IMG/VR virus record: IMGVR_UViG_3300037840_000197
Location: 1-40,091 of that record
Origin: a virus
DNA length: 40,091 nt
Direction: 5' to 3' (one strand)
In this document: positions 23,880-30,132 of the stretch, piece after piece
How the letters are laid out: every line of letters begins with the position of its first letter
Position numbering within the stretch: the stretch's first letter is position 1
The notes under the pieces: model-generated
Database searches by the model: none
What the model was told of the DNA's origin: nothing
The model's input: only the letters and a program-made list of their open reading frames with translations
Position numbers and translations under genes: made by a program

Positions 23880-24509
23880 ATGGCAACTTCAATCACCATC
23901 GAACTTCTACATTGCCAGATGTGCGGTCACGGGAACGACCCAGAGAATCCGTGGATTCCGCGTCGTGTCGGGAGTAAGCCCAGACGATGTCCTAATGACG
24001 ACTGTCGCTCGCGGCGATGGGATGCGGCTCGATATCCGAATGCCGCGCCGCCGACTCCACCAAGCCCGAATTTACGCGGGAGAAAACTGTCAGCGTCCGA
24101 AAAGGGTCGGAGGTCAAGTATTATGTTAAACAGAGTTCCACAGCTCCATCTTCCGCTTTCCATCGCTGCTTCGATTCTGATCGTACTCGCCCTCGCGTTT
24201 TTTAGTCCAGTACGGCTTCATGCGTATAATTCGCGCCCTATGCCAGCCAAAGCCGTCCTGAAAAGGGTGGTTCATCGCAAACCCGTGCCGTACATGCCTT
24301 TTGCAACTGAGCCGAAGTACCTGCTTTGCTACATGATCGAGACGCTCGAATGTGATCACACCGTCGCAGTATATCCCCAGGCCGATCCGCTGATCGCGAG
24401 ATATCGGCGTTGCCAGGAGTGCGATCGCAATAACATCATCGCCGTCGACGTGCCCAAAAAACCGCCGGCGTCTGTAAAACTTCTCGACATGTGGAGGAAG
24501 ATCGCTTAA
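23880..24509 (+). CDS. Zinc-ribbon plus membrane-anchored Cys-rich protein (possible fusion)
   Basis: The 209-aa frame joins two halves. Residues 1-60 are a zinc ribbon: CQMC at about residue 12, then a basic stretch (WIPRRVGSKPRRCPNDDCRS) of the type seen in tiny phage and antitoxin-like zinc proteins. Residues about 87-112 contain a membrane segment (LPLSIAASILIVLALAFFSP), followed by a soluble domain with LLCYMIETLECDHTVAVYP and RCQECDRN, another CxxC. A strong internal start lies at ATG 24123. ATG 23880 is favoured as the long start because of the promoter geometry. Overall function unknown. Confidence 0.6.
   Translation: MATSITIELLHCQMCGHGNDPENPWIPRRVGSKPRRCPNDDCRSRRWDAARYPNAAPPTPPSPNLRGRKLSASEKGRRSSIMLNRVPQLHLPLSIAASILIVLALAFFSPVRLHAYNSRPMPAKAVLKRVVHRKPVPYMPFATEPKYLLCYMIETLECDHTVAVYPQADPLIARYRRCQECDRNNIIAVDVPKKPPASVKLLDMWRKIA
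24109..24125 (+). promoter_or_regulatory. Internal ribosome-binding site and start (GGAGGT…ATG)
   Basis: GGAGGT at 24109-24114 is followed after 8 nt by ATG 24123, in frame with the longer gene. Translation here would give a 128-aa membrane protein without the zinc ribbon. It is a better initiation signal than the one at 23880, so two products from one frame are likely, or the upstream part is a separate fused gene. Confidence 0.55.
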
Positions 24510-24943
24510 AGACAAACGGCGCGTTAAGGGCTGACACCCCGCGCCGTCTGAAGGACGAAAGAGCCTATTTCTATGCCCCTTCACGCGCAAGCGTACCCCA
24601 ATTCGGAAACATCGTCTAGCGGAATTTCTTCCGTATCCTCGCGTGGTCACGCCGCGAGTTGTCCATCCCCAAGAGAAGAATGTGTTTGTGGTTTCTCCGC
24701 CCGCTTTTGGGCGGAGGTTCGAGCGAGAGCGGAGTTGAGTGCCGTGGGTTTACCAGAATCGAGAGCGGGCAACGTGTCTTCCACCCGTTTTCACGACCCG
24801 CGACTTATACCGGCAGGCTCCCGGCACTCAATTGCGTTTTCGCCCGGTGAAACCCTGCCGGGTATGGACGTAAAAAACGGGGAAGGCCGGGGAGCGGCAG
24901 AAATGCCGATTCCCGAAGGGTGTTTAGCTTTTGATTTCTTTAC
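24510..24943. other. Intergenic region rich in inverted repeats; candidate replication origin
   Basis: This 434-bp stretch has no convincing gene. It carries at least six inverted repeats: 24516-24523/24540-24547 (8 bp perfect, with inner GGG/CCC), 24620-24624/24629-24633 (5 bp), 24638-24643/24653-24658 (6 bp), 24695-24702/24709-24716 (8 bp, loop of 6), 24735-24744/24822-24831 (10 bp perfect) and 24807-24817/24854-24865 (11 bp, one bulge). It ends at the rolling-circle initiator gene. Hairpin-rich DNA upstream of a Rep gene is where plus origins and lagging-strand origins of rolling-circle plasmids are found. Confidence 0.55.
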
Positions 24944-24951
24944 TTGATACC
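24935..24951 (+). other. Candidate double-strand origin nick site (CTTGATA)
   Basis: The sequence TTTCTTTACTTGATACC contains CTTGATA (24943-24949), the core recalled for nick sites of the pC194/pUB110 plasmid family and of phiX174, cut between G and A. Here the cut would fall between 24946 and 24947. The pyrimidine tract ahead of the core also resembles those plasmid origins. The TTG of this core is the probable start codon of the Rep gene. Confidence 0.6.
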
Positions 24952-26026
24952 AGTGCATAAATCGACAGATTCAGAAAATGCGCAATACCCCGGCTCTGGG
25001 GTCTCCGCCCAACCTTTTTTGGGCAACGAATTTCGTCTCATCGATCGCTATGAATTGCAGGGAGAACTTGTGCAAGCCCTGGAAAACACGACACATCACC
25101 GGCATCTGGCGGAAAAGGTTCACAACTGCCACAAGAAGTTTCGCCGCAAGCGATGTGACGGCAACCACGATTGGGCGACAGCGGACAACTCGTGCTCGGT
25201 TCGCATCTGTCCCCATTGCTCACATCGGCGCTCGAAGATTCTGGCAGCGCGGATGCAGACTTTTCTCGTTGGTAAGACCGAATTGCGGTATGCGGTGTTG
25301 GCCGAACGCAGCTCGGAGAATTGTGAGGCGGGAATTCTCTCGCTGTGGAAGGCGTGGACTTCGCTTCGTCGATCAGTGTGCTGGAAGCGGAAAGTGAAAG
25401 GCTGCATTGCGGTGCTCGAAGTCACCTACAACGCGAAAGACAAGACGTTCCATCCCCACCTGAACGTGCTCATGGAAGGCGAGTATTTCCCTTTCGAAGA
25501 ACTGAACCAGGCGTGGATCAAGGCAACTGAAGGCAATGGGCAAACGTCATTCATTCGTGCGGCGGATGAAAACACGGTGTTCGAGTTGATTAAGTACGTC
25601 ACTAAAATTGCGGACTTGCTTGAGCACACGGCGGCGCTCGATGAATTTCTCTCCGCGGTTTACGGCTCTCGAATCGTGCGCACCTATGGCACCTTTCGCA
25701 GCATGAAAACCGAGGACGAAGAAAATCCCGGTGAAGAGTGTCCCGACTGTGGATCGACTTGCATCGTGGACCTGGGGCGCGTTCGCACGAATCAACTCGC
25801 CTTTGATTTCGAGAAGCAGGTTTTTCGGGTGCGGGGATCGCCGCCGGCCGTGGCTTTGATTGCAGCGATGGAATTTAATCCTTGGAAATTTGCGATGGAT
25901 GGTTTCCGGCGCCCGGATTCAGTAGGAATCGCGCTTGAAGCTCGCAGCCGCGCCACCCGCTACGAAAAGCAGGTTCGCAAGATGTTTCGCACGAGCAAAG
26001 AGAGTTTGCGGCAACCAGCCGCATAA
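24944..26026 (+). CDS. rep: Rolling-circle replication initiator, pC194/pUB110 type (Rep_1, HUH endonuclease)
   Basis: The 360-aa protein would nick one strand at the origin, join covalently to the 5' end through a tyrosine and start rolling-circle synthesis. Family motifs are in order: a cysteine motif CSVRICPHCSHRRSK (residues 84-97), the metal-binding HUH-type motif FHPHLNVLM (His170 and His172), and ELIKYVTKIAD (Glu214, catalytic Tyr218, Lys221, Asp224), the E…KYxxK motif. A further CPDCGSTC (266-273) could be a second zinc ribbon. The length fits the family. The start is TTG 24944, inside the presumed nick site; GTG 24953 is an alternative. SSB-like and J-domain genes follow. Helicase and polymerase would come from the host. 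Confidence 0.9.
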   Translation: MIPVHKSTDSENAQYPGSGVSAQPFLGNEFRLIDRYELQGELVQALENTTHHRHLAEKVHNCHKKFRRKRCDGNHDWATADNSCSVRICPHCSHRRSKILAARMQTFLVGKTELRYAVLAERSSENCEAGILSLWKAWTSLRRSVCWKRKVKGCIAVLEVTYNAKDKTFHPHLNVLMEGEYFPFEELNQAWIKATEGNGQTSFIRAADENTVFELIKYVTKIADLLEHTAALDEFLSAVYGSRIVRTYGTFRSMKTEDEENPGEECPDCGSTCIVDLGRVRTNQLAFDFEKQVFRVRGSPPAVALIAAMEFNPWKFAMDGFRRPDSVGIALEARSRATRYEKQVRKMFRTSKESLRQPAA

Positions 26027-26038
26027 GGAGCAACACCA

Positions 26039-26392
26039 ATGGCAACAGCACCAACCACCATGAAGCCCCGGCGCGAGATGCAGGAAGTCAAAGCGCCGGA
26101 ACAATTTCAATTCACCAAACCCGGTCAGACGGTTGAAGGCGTTCTGATTTCAATCGAGCCAGTCGAGATCAAAGGCAAGCCCGCGATCGAGTATCTATTC
26201 GTGCGCGAGAATGGCGATCGATTCACTTGCCTCGGCACCAACGATCTCAATAAAAAACTTCACCCCGGCCAGATCGGTCACATGCTGGCCATTCGCTATG
26301 AGAGCGACGATGCCTCGTTTCAGAAGCAGGGGCAGAGTCCGATGAAAGTTTTCAAGGTGTTGGTAGGCAAGGAAAAGGAACCGGGTTTTTGA
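26039..26392 (+). CDS. OB-fold-like protein, possible ssDNA-binding protein
   Basis: The 117-aa protein follows Rep by 12 bp, with AGGAGCAA as ribosome-binding site. The pattern FTKPGQTVEGVLISIEPVEI, then PAIEYLFVRENGDRFTCLGT and GHMLAIRYESDD, gives alternating strands of a small beta-barrel with exposed aromatic and basic residues, as in OB-fold single-strand binding proteins. A rolling-circle phage needs to coat displaced single strands, and the gene sits directly after Rep. This is a structural guess; no SSB C-terminal acidic tip is present. Confidence 0.5.
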   Translation: MATAPTTMKPRREMQEVKAPEQFQFTKPGQTVEGVLISIEPVEIKGKPAIEYLFVRENGDRFTCLGTNDLNKKLHPGQIGHMLAIRYESDDASFQKQGQSPMKVFKVLVGKEKEPGF

Positions 26393-26471
26393 GGTTCGAG
26401 GGGGCGGATCGGGTGAATGCGCATTGTGATGGGTGTGCTTCACCTGGTCCGGTTGTCTCAGGAAAAAAACA

Positions 26472-27113
26472 ATGAGTCGTCAAGCCTACCCGCTTTCGTG
26501 GCCCGATGGATGGAAGCGCGCGAAGTATCGCAATTCGGCAGCGTTCAACAAAACGAAAGAGCCGAAGCACGTCAACGGTCAACTGGTTCCACAAGGCAAG
26601 GGCCGACTCTCCGTTGCCGATGCAGTGGGCCGCGTTTTGTCTCAGCTCGGGATGATGCGAGTTAGTCCGGACGACATCCTGATTTCAACCAATGTTCGGC
26701 TGCGACTCGACGGATTGCCGCGGAGCGACCAGGAGCCATCCGACCCTGGTGCCGCTGTGTACTGGCAGAAAAAAGGCAAGACCATGCGCTGCATGGCGAT
26801 CGATCAGTACACCCGTGTGGCCGATAATCTTGCCGCGATCGCTGCAACTCTTGACGCAATGCGTGCGATCGAGCGTCATGGCGGCGCAACTATTCTCGAT
26901 CGAGCTTTCCTTGGATTTGCGGCGCTTCCGGAACACGCATCCCAGCCGTGGCGCGAAGTGCTGGGCATTCAAGGCTCAGCCACGCTTGACCTGGTCGAAT
27001 CGCGTTTTCGCGCTCTGGTGAAAGTTCATCATCCCGACGTCGGCGGAAAAGATGAGGATTTTCTCCGGATAAAGGAAGCGAGAGAAGCTGCGCTGTTGGA
27101 GCTTGCGTCATGA
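26472..27113 (+). CDS. Phage J-domain (DnaJ-like) protein
   Basis: The 213-aa protein starts at ATG 26472 (an upstream in-frame ATG at 26433 has no ribosome site). Residues 1-150 match a family found in phages and other mobile elements: QAYPLSWPDGWKRAKYRNS, then DDILISTNVRLRLDGLPRSD, AVYWQKKGKTMRCMAIDQYT and IERHGGATILDRAFLGFAAL. The C-terminal 45 residues are a J-domain, with LGIQGSATLDLVESRFRALV followed by the hallmark HPD (about residues 187-189). J-domains stimulate host DnaK. It may recruit the chaperone to the replication machinery. It overlaps the next gene by ATGA. Confidence 0.85.
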   Translation: MSRQAYPLSWPDGWKRAKYRNSAAFNKTKEPKHVNGQLVPQGKGRLSVADAVGRVLSQLGMMRVSPDDILISTNVRLRLDGLPRSDQEPSDPGAAVYWQKKGKTMRCMAIDQYTRVADNLAAIAATLDAMRAIERHGGATILDRAFLGFAALPEHASQPWREVLGIQGSATLDLVESRFRALVKVHHPDVGGKDEDFLRIKEAREAALLELAS

Positions 27114-27349
27114 GCTTTCCGGCTGAAACCTCGATCGATTCAGCCGGTCTGGAGGACGGCGGCTTTCTAGGGAGGGAGCTTGTCGTCCTTGAACATCCGG
27201 TGGAGTGGATGAGGTACTGCGAAGTCTGTCAAAGCGAACAGAGGTTTGTGGCCGACATGGAATGCGCCAGCGGATTGATCGGACATTGCGCGAATTGTGG
27301 GGAGGGTAAGCGGGTGCCATTCACGAGGACAGTGGGGGAAATTCTGTGA
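27110..27349 (+). CDS. Small zinc-ribbon protein
   Basis: The 79-aa protein starts at the ATG that overlaps the J-domain gene's stop. It contains two cysteine pairs, RYCEVCQSEQRFVAD and GHCANCGEGKRVPF, about 22 residues apart, the standard spacing of a zinc ribbon, with a basic C-terminus. Such tiny proteins are common in phage early regions and usually bind nucleic acid or protein. No specific family is recognised. Confidence 0.7.
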   Translation: MSFPAETSIDSAGLEDGGFLGRELVVLEHPVEWMRYCEVCQSEQRFVADMECASGLIGHCANCGEGKRVPFTRTVGEIL

Positions 27350-27648
27350 TGCACGCTGAACTCCTGAACCTCTACTACTTCGCCTACTCGATTGTGAAGG
27401 TGCTCTGGATGACGGGCTTGGGGGAGGGTTGTCTTTTTGTCTACGCGGCATCGCGCTGGGAGAGGGCATTCGGGGTCCCTGCCCGCAGTCAGGGAGAAAG
27501 GTGGTTAAAGTGTTGGAGCAAATTGAGCAGACCGCAAGAGTTTGTCACGAGGCCAACCGCGCTTATTGTCAGACCATCGGCGACGACTCGCAGCCGTCTT
27601 GGGATGACGCCCCAGAGTGGCAAAGGGATTCCGCCATTAAGGGCGTGA
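27349..27648 (+). CDS. Possible small membrane protein overlapping the next gene
   Basis: The frame begins at ATG 27349 (TGATG with the upstream stop) and codes for 99 aa. The first 45 residues (LLNLYYFAYSIVKVLWMTGL and on) are hydrophobic and plausible as a membrane segment. The C-terminal half overlaps the RyR-domain gene out of frame and is Arg/Thr/Ser-rich, unlike a natural domain. It would fill an otherwise empty 150 bp. A shorter real product is possible only through a frameshift, so confidence is modest. Confidence 0.4.
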   Translation: MHAELLNLYYFAYSIVKVLWMTGLGEGCLFVYAASRWERAFGVPARSQGERWLKCWSKLSRPQEFVTRPTALIVRPSATTRSRLGMTPQSGKGIPPLRA

Positions 27649-27884
27649 AGTTTCACATCGCGAACCTCTCTGTCGGAACGAAGCCCTTGCCTTCTTCGAG
27701 TCATGAATCGTGGCTGGAAGAGAAACGCGCCGAGGGATGGAGGTACGGACCCGTAAAAGATGCGGAGAAGAAAACGCATCCTTGTTTCATGCCGTATGCC
27801 GCTCTGCCGCTTGAACAGCGGTTGAAAGACTACATCTTCGCAGCGATTTGCGAAGCATTCTGGATGGCGCGGACGACGATATAA
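27501..27884 (+). CDS. RyR-domain protein
   Basis: The 127-aa protein is read from GTG 27501, with AGGGAG just upstream. An earlier ATG at 27429 has no ribosome site. After a helical N-terminus, the segment SSHESWLEEKRAEGWRYGPV, then DAEKKTHPCFMPYAALPLEQ and LKDYIFAAICEAF, matches the RyR domain: His-x-x-Trp, Gly-Trp-x-Tyr-Gly-x-x-x-Asp, Lys-x-His-Pro, Pro-Tyr and a final helix. Bacterial and phage RyR proteins have been suggested to bind nucleotide-derived ligands in defence or counter-defence. The function here is unknown. Confidence 0.8.
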   Translation: MVKVLEQIEQTARVCHEANRAYCQTIGDDSQPSWDDAPEWQRDSAIKGVKFHIANLSVGTKPLPSSSHESWLEEKRAEGWRYGPVKDAEKKTHPCFMPYAALPLEQRLKDYIFAAICEAFWMARTTI

Positions 27885-27889
27885 GACTC

Positions 27890-28576
27890 ATGAGCGCAAC
27901 CTTCACTCTCGATTACACCGACGAATCTAGTGAACGTCTCGCCGCTGCTGTGACTTCCTACGGCCTCGGAACCCGCTCCTACAACGCCAGCCCAGAGAAA
28001 CACGAAGTAGATCGCCAGCGCAGGGCCGCAACCGAAGCGTTCGAATCCGCGCCGCGCGAACAAATCGAAGTCCCCCCGATGTGCACCTGCTCGCAGCGTA
28101 CCTACCCGCACGAACTCGACGTGCACAGCCATCTTCCTTCCGAGGCATGGAATCCGCAGAATCGTTTTCGTTGGCCCTGGTCGCTCATGCTCCTCGAAGA
28201 ATCCGGCCAGGCTATTCTCGAATTTGCCGTCATCCTCCCCATATTCCTCATGCTCTGCTTTGGCATGATCGACATGCAAATGTGCCTGCAGGATGTAGCC
28301 AACGTGAACTACATCGTGAACGAAGTTGCCCGCTGTCAGGCCATCGCGGGAACACTTTGCTCCGACGCGCCGAACACACCGAGAAGTTATGCCGATCTTC
28401 AGGCGCGGAACCTGCACATGAAGACCGCCTACTTGACGCTAGTCTCGGCGAGCTGCAACGTGAATTCCTGCACTGCGACCATTTCCTTTAAGTACCACGC
28501 GCTGGGGATCTGGTTCCCCGGCATCACCTTTGTGAGAACTGGGACGGCGGCTTTGGCTGGGCCGCCGACTGGATAG
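27890..28576 (+). CDS. TadE-like pseudopilin domain joined to a phage-type N-terminal domain
   Basis: The 228-aa protein is read from ATG 27890. The first 100 residues are soluble, with MCTCSQRTYPHELDVHSHLP and a RWPWSLML motif (about residue 98). Residues 103-135 carry the TadE/TadG pilin signature: EESGQAILEFAVILPIFLML, then CFGMIDM, i.e. Gly-x-x-x-x-Glu-Phe just before a membrane helix. The C-terminal 80 residues have Cys pairs and a GIWFPGI motif. TadE-like proteins are minor pilins of tight-adherence pili. One in a tailed phage is unusual, and it lacks the normal short leader. The combination looks like a fusion of two genes. Confidence 0.75.
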   Translation: MSATFTLDYTDESSERLAAAVTSYGLGTRSYNASPEKHEVDRQRRAATEAFESAPREQIEVPPMCTCSQRTYPHELDVHSHLPSEAWNPQNRFRWPWSLMLLEESGQAILEFAVILPIFLMLCFGMIDMQMCLQDVANVNYIVNEVARCQAIAGTLCSDAPNTPRSYADLQARNLHMKTAYLTLVSASCNVNSCTATISFKYHALGIWFPGITFVRTGTAALAGPPTG

Positions 28577-28582
28577 TCGCCC

Positions 28583-28807
28583 ATGATTTTGATTGCACAA
28601 AACGATGACCCGGAATTGCTGGAATGGTTAGCCAAGGCTGAACGAAATGGCGGCAGTTTTATTTCGGCGCTGGCTACAGCGGGGTTATGTGCCGATCATG
28701 ATAACTACAAGATTCTGCGTCCCGTGCTTCAGTTCATGCGACTGAAATATCCGGCCTACGAGCCGAGCGATCAGGTCAAACGTGAAATTGCCGAGCGAAA
28801 ACCGTGA
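28583..28807 (+). CDS. Small phage protein of the 'NYKILRPVL' type
   Basis: The 74-aa protein starts 6 bp after the TadE-like gene. The sequence WLAKAERNGGSFISALATAG, then ADHDNYKILRPVLQFMRLKYP, resembles a small phage family with a conserved NYxxLRPxL motif. It is helical, soluble and shows no catalytic residues. The stop overlaps the GTG of the next gene. Function unknown. Confidence 0.65.
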   Translation: MILIAQNDDPELLEWLAKAERNGGSFISALATAGLCADHDNYKILRPVLQFMRLKYPAYEPSDQVKREIAERKP

Positions 28808-29013
28808 CCATCCTCGAACTCGCCCCTCAACTCGATGATCGCGAAGCCGCCGATCTCCTGCTATTTTTATCGGAGCAGGTCTACGAAGCCCGTTTGCGCG
28901 ATGGCGGACGATTGCGCGATGCTACCGATTTTAAGCAGTGGCTTCTTGAACTCGCCGAACAGTGCGGAAGAGAAGGCTGGGTGAGGAACCAGCAATGGAG
29001 GGAGATTTCGTGA
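28804..29013 (+). CDS. Small helical protein
   Basis: The 69-aa protein starts with GTG overlapping the preceding stop (GTGA). It is mostly helical (DDREAADLLLFLSEQVYEAR, then FKQWLLELAEQCG) and acidic, ending in WREIS just before the TGA. The 17 bp at its stop and the next start recur at the end of the next gene. No family recognised. Confidence 0.6.
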   Translation: MTILELAPQLDDREAADLLLFLSEQVYEARLRDGGRLRDATDFKQWLLELAEQCGREGWVRNQQWREIS

Positions 29014-29244
29014 GCCGATTCGATTTCGATAACCTCACCTGGAAGTGCGCCATCTGTGGGCTGGAGCGCCCGGACGAGAAAATCAGCGTCTTCAAAGTGG
29101 ATATCGGCCCAAGAGATTTGCCGACAGGCACCGTTGTTCGCAACGTCAAATACTGCAATGACAATCCGCGGTGCTACGACGGTGCGAGAAATTGGAACGA
29201 GGAAAATTTCCGGGCGCGGCAGCGTGTGAGGGAGATTTCGTGAG
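28998..29244 (+). repeat. 17-bp direct repeats flanking one small gene
   Basis: GAGGGAGATTTCGTGAG occurs at 28998-29014 and 29228-29244. Each copy contains the ribosome-binding site, GTG start and overlapping stop of a small gene, and both preceding proteins end in REIS. The gene between is thus bounded by identical junctions, as if inserted or duplicated by recombination at short homology. Confidence 0.75.
29010..29243 (+). CDS. Small zinc-ribbon protein bounded by direct repeats
   Basis: The 77-aa protein starts with GTG 29010 (GGAGGGAGA upstream) rather than ATG 28962, which would overlap more. It contains KCAICGLERPDEK near residue 11 and KYCNDNPRCYDGA near residue 50, so a CxxC…CxxxxxC zinc site is possible. 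It belongs to the packed run of tiny early genes. Function unknown. Confidence 0.65.
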   Translation: MSRFDFDNLTWKCAICGLERPDEKISVFKVDIGPRDLPTGTVVRNVKYCNDNPRCYDGARNWNEENFRARQRVREIS

Positions 29245-29449
29245 TTTTGAAGTTAGAAATGAAGAAGTCGAAGCGAAACTCAAGGAGATCGGTCGGGCGC
29301 TCAAAGCCTCAATGCCACAGGGCTACGGCTTCACGTTGCTGATTACGAGTTATGGCGAAGGCGGATCGCTTTTCTACATGAGCAGTTGTGAACGCGACTC
29401 CATGATCGCTACTATGCGCGAATTTATTCAGAAGCACGAGCACAATTGA
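29240..29449 (+). CDS. Small helical/beta early protein
   Basis: The 69-aa protein starts with GTG at the second copy of the junction repeat. The pattern EVRNEEVEAKLKEIGRALKA, then GYGFTLLITSYGEGGSLFYM, gives a helix followed by two beta strands, then a final helix (REFIQKHEHN). It resembles short phage proteins with a GFxLLI strand. No enzymatic motif. Stop and next start overlap (TGATG). Confidence 0.6.
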   Translation: MSFEVRNEEVEAKLKEIGRALKASMPQGYGFTLLITSYGEGGSLFYMSSCERDSMIATMREFIQKHEHN

Positions 29450-29643
29450 TGAGCTACCGCGAAGAGAACGGGCAAGTGATCCTCACCATGAGCCGGGAGG
29501 ATTACGAGCGAGTGTTGATGGTGTTCGGTGCGGCCACGGCTGCATTCCTTTCTCGCTCCGGTGATCTTGGATGGGTACTGTCGCTGCTGGATCGCATCAA
29601 CGAGGGGAATCCGCACTACAGGCCGTACACGGTGAAACGGTAA
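29449..29643 (+). CDS. Small hypothetical early protein
   Basis: The 64-aa protein starts with ATG in TGATG. It has a helical composition (SREDYERVLMVFGAATAAFL) and a basic, Pro/Tyr-containing end (NPHYRPYTVKR). It is one of a series of single-stop-overlap genes, consistent with one polycistronic messenger. Family not recognised. Confidence 0.6.
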   Translation: MSYREENGQVILTMSREDYERVLMVFGAATAAFLSRSGDLGWVLSLLDRINEGNPHYRPYTVKR

Positions 29644-29843
29644 TGCTGACCTGCTGGATTTTCGGTCATCGCTATGAGTACGAGCTGCGGGAAAGCGGAT
29701 GTCTTTGGCTCATCTGCACAAAATGCGGAGAGTGGAAGATGCTGATCGAGACGCAGTTTGTTGCCGGGGGGAAGATGGTGAGGCCTATCCCTTCTCCGAA
29801 TTACACACCCAGTGCGCCGCCGAATTCACCCACTCCCCGTTAG
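29643..29843 (+). CDS. Small Cys/His-containing protein, end of the rightward early operon
   Basis: The 66-aa protein starts at ATG in TAATG. It contains TCWIFGHRYEYE and LICTKCGEWKM, giving Cys, His and a CxxC spaced for a small zinc finger, then a Pro-rich tail (PSPNYTPSAPPNSPTP). Its last 59 bp overlap the 3' end of the convergent HNH gene. Function unknown. Confidence 0.65.
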   Translation: MLTCWIFGHRYEYELRESGCLWLICTKCGEWKMLIETQFVAGGKMVRPIPSPNYTPSAPPNSPTPR

Positions 29844-30132
29844 CCTTTTCGATTCTGTCGTCTCTCCACGCTGCTCCCATGCCTCTTCTTCGCTGATGCT
29901 CGAAGGTGGCGCTCTTGACGCTTATACGTCGTCCACAGAGCGAGCAGCGGTAGTTCTGGCGCTGCACCATCAGTTCCACTCGTCGGGCGTACTCGCGCCA
30001 TCCTGCCGCCGAATCCTGACAAACTTCCCTTCCATCCGGGTACACCCTCACCGCCCCATTGAGGATGGTGCGATAGCGCAAGGATGGTTCCGGGTAGGAG
30101 CGGGTTTTCGGGATGGGACGGCGGCGGTTCAT
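29785..30132 (-). CDS. HNH endonuclease
   Basis: The 115-aa protein carries the HNH fold: YRCSLCGRRISVKSATFEHQ (zinc CxxC and the first catalytic His), then RRGMGAAWRDDRIEKA, and NSAAHWVCNSEKG with the central Asn and final His/Asn. The N-terminal 30 residues are basic. HNH enzymes cut double-stranded DNA; in many phages one lies near the terminase and helps packaging, while others are mobile. Here it is the last gene of the minus-strand operon, and it overlaps the upstream small gene by 4 bp. Its closest kin resemble 'HNHc' proteins of phage early operons. Confidence 0.85.
   Translation of the reverse strand: MNRRRPIPKTRSYPEPSLRYRTILNGAVRVYPDGREVCQDSAAGWREYARRVELMVQRQNYRCSLCGRRISVKSATFEHQRRRGMGAAWRDDRIEKANGEWVNSAAHWVCNSEKG

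Noticed and set aside
24605-24665. tRNA-like TCGTCTAGCGG D-arm sequence
   Set aside because: No acceptor stem, anticodon arm of 5+7 or TTC-loop can be made in the right spacing. The local hairpins do not form a cloverleaf.
24573-24947. 124-aa open frame just before Rep, its stop overlapping the Rep TTG
   Set aside because: The translation is Ser/Arg/Pro-rich without helix or strand pattern and runs through several inverted repeats. I treat the region as origin-like, noncoding DNA, though the TTGA overlap keeps a small doubt.
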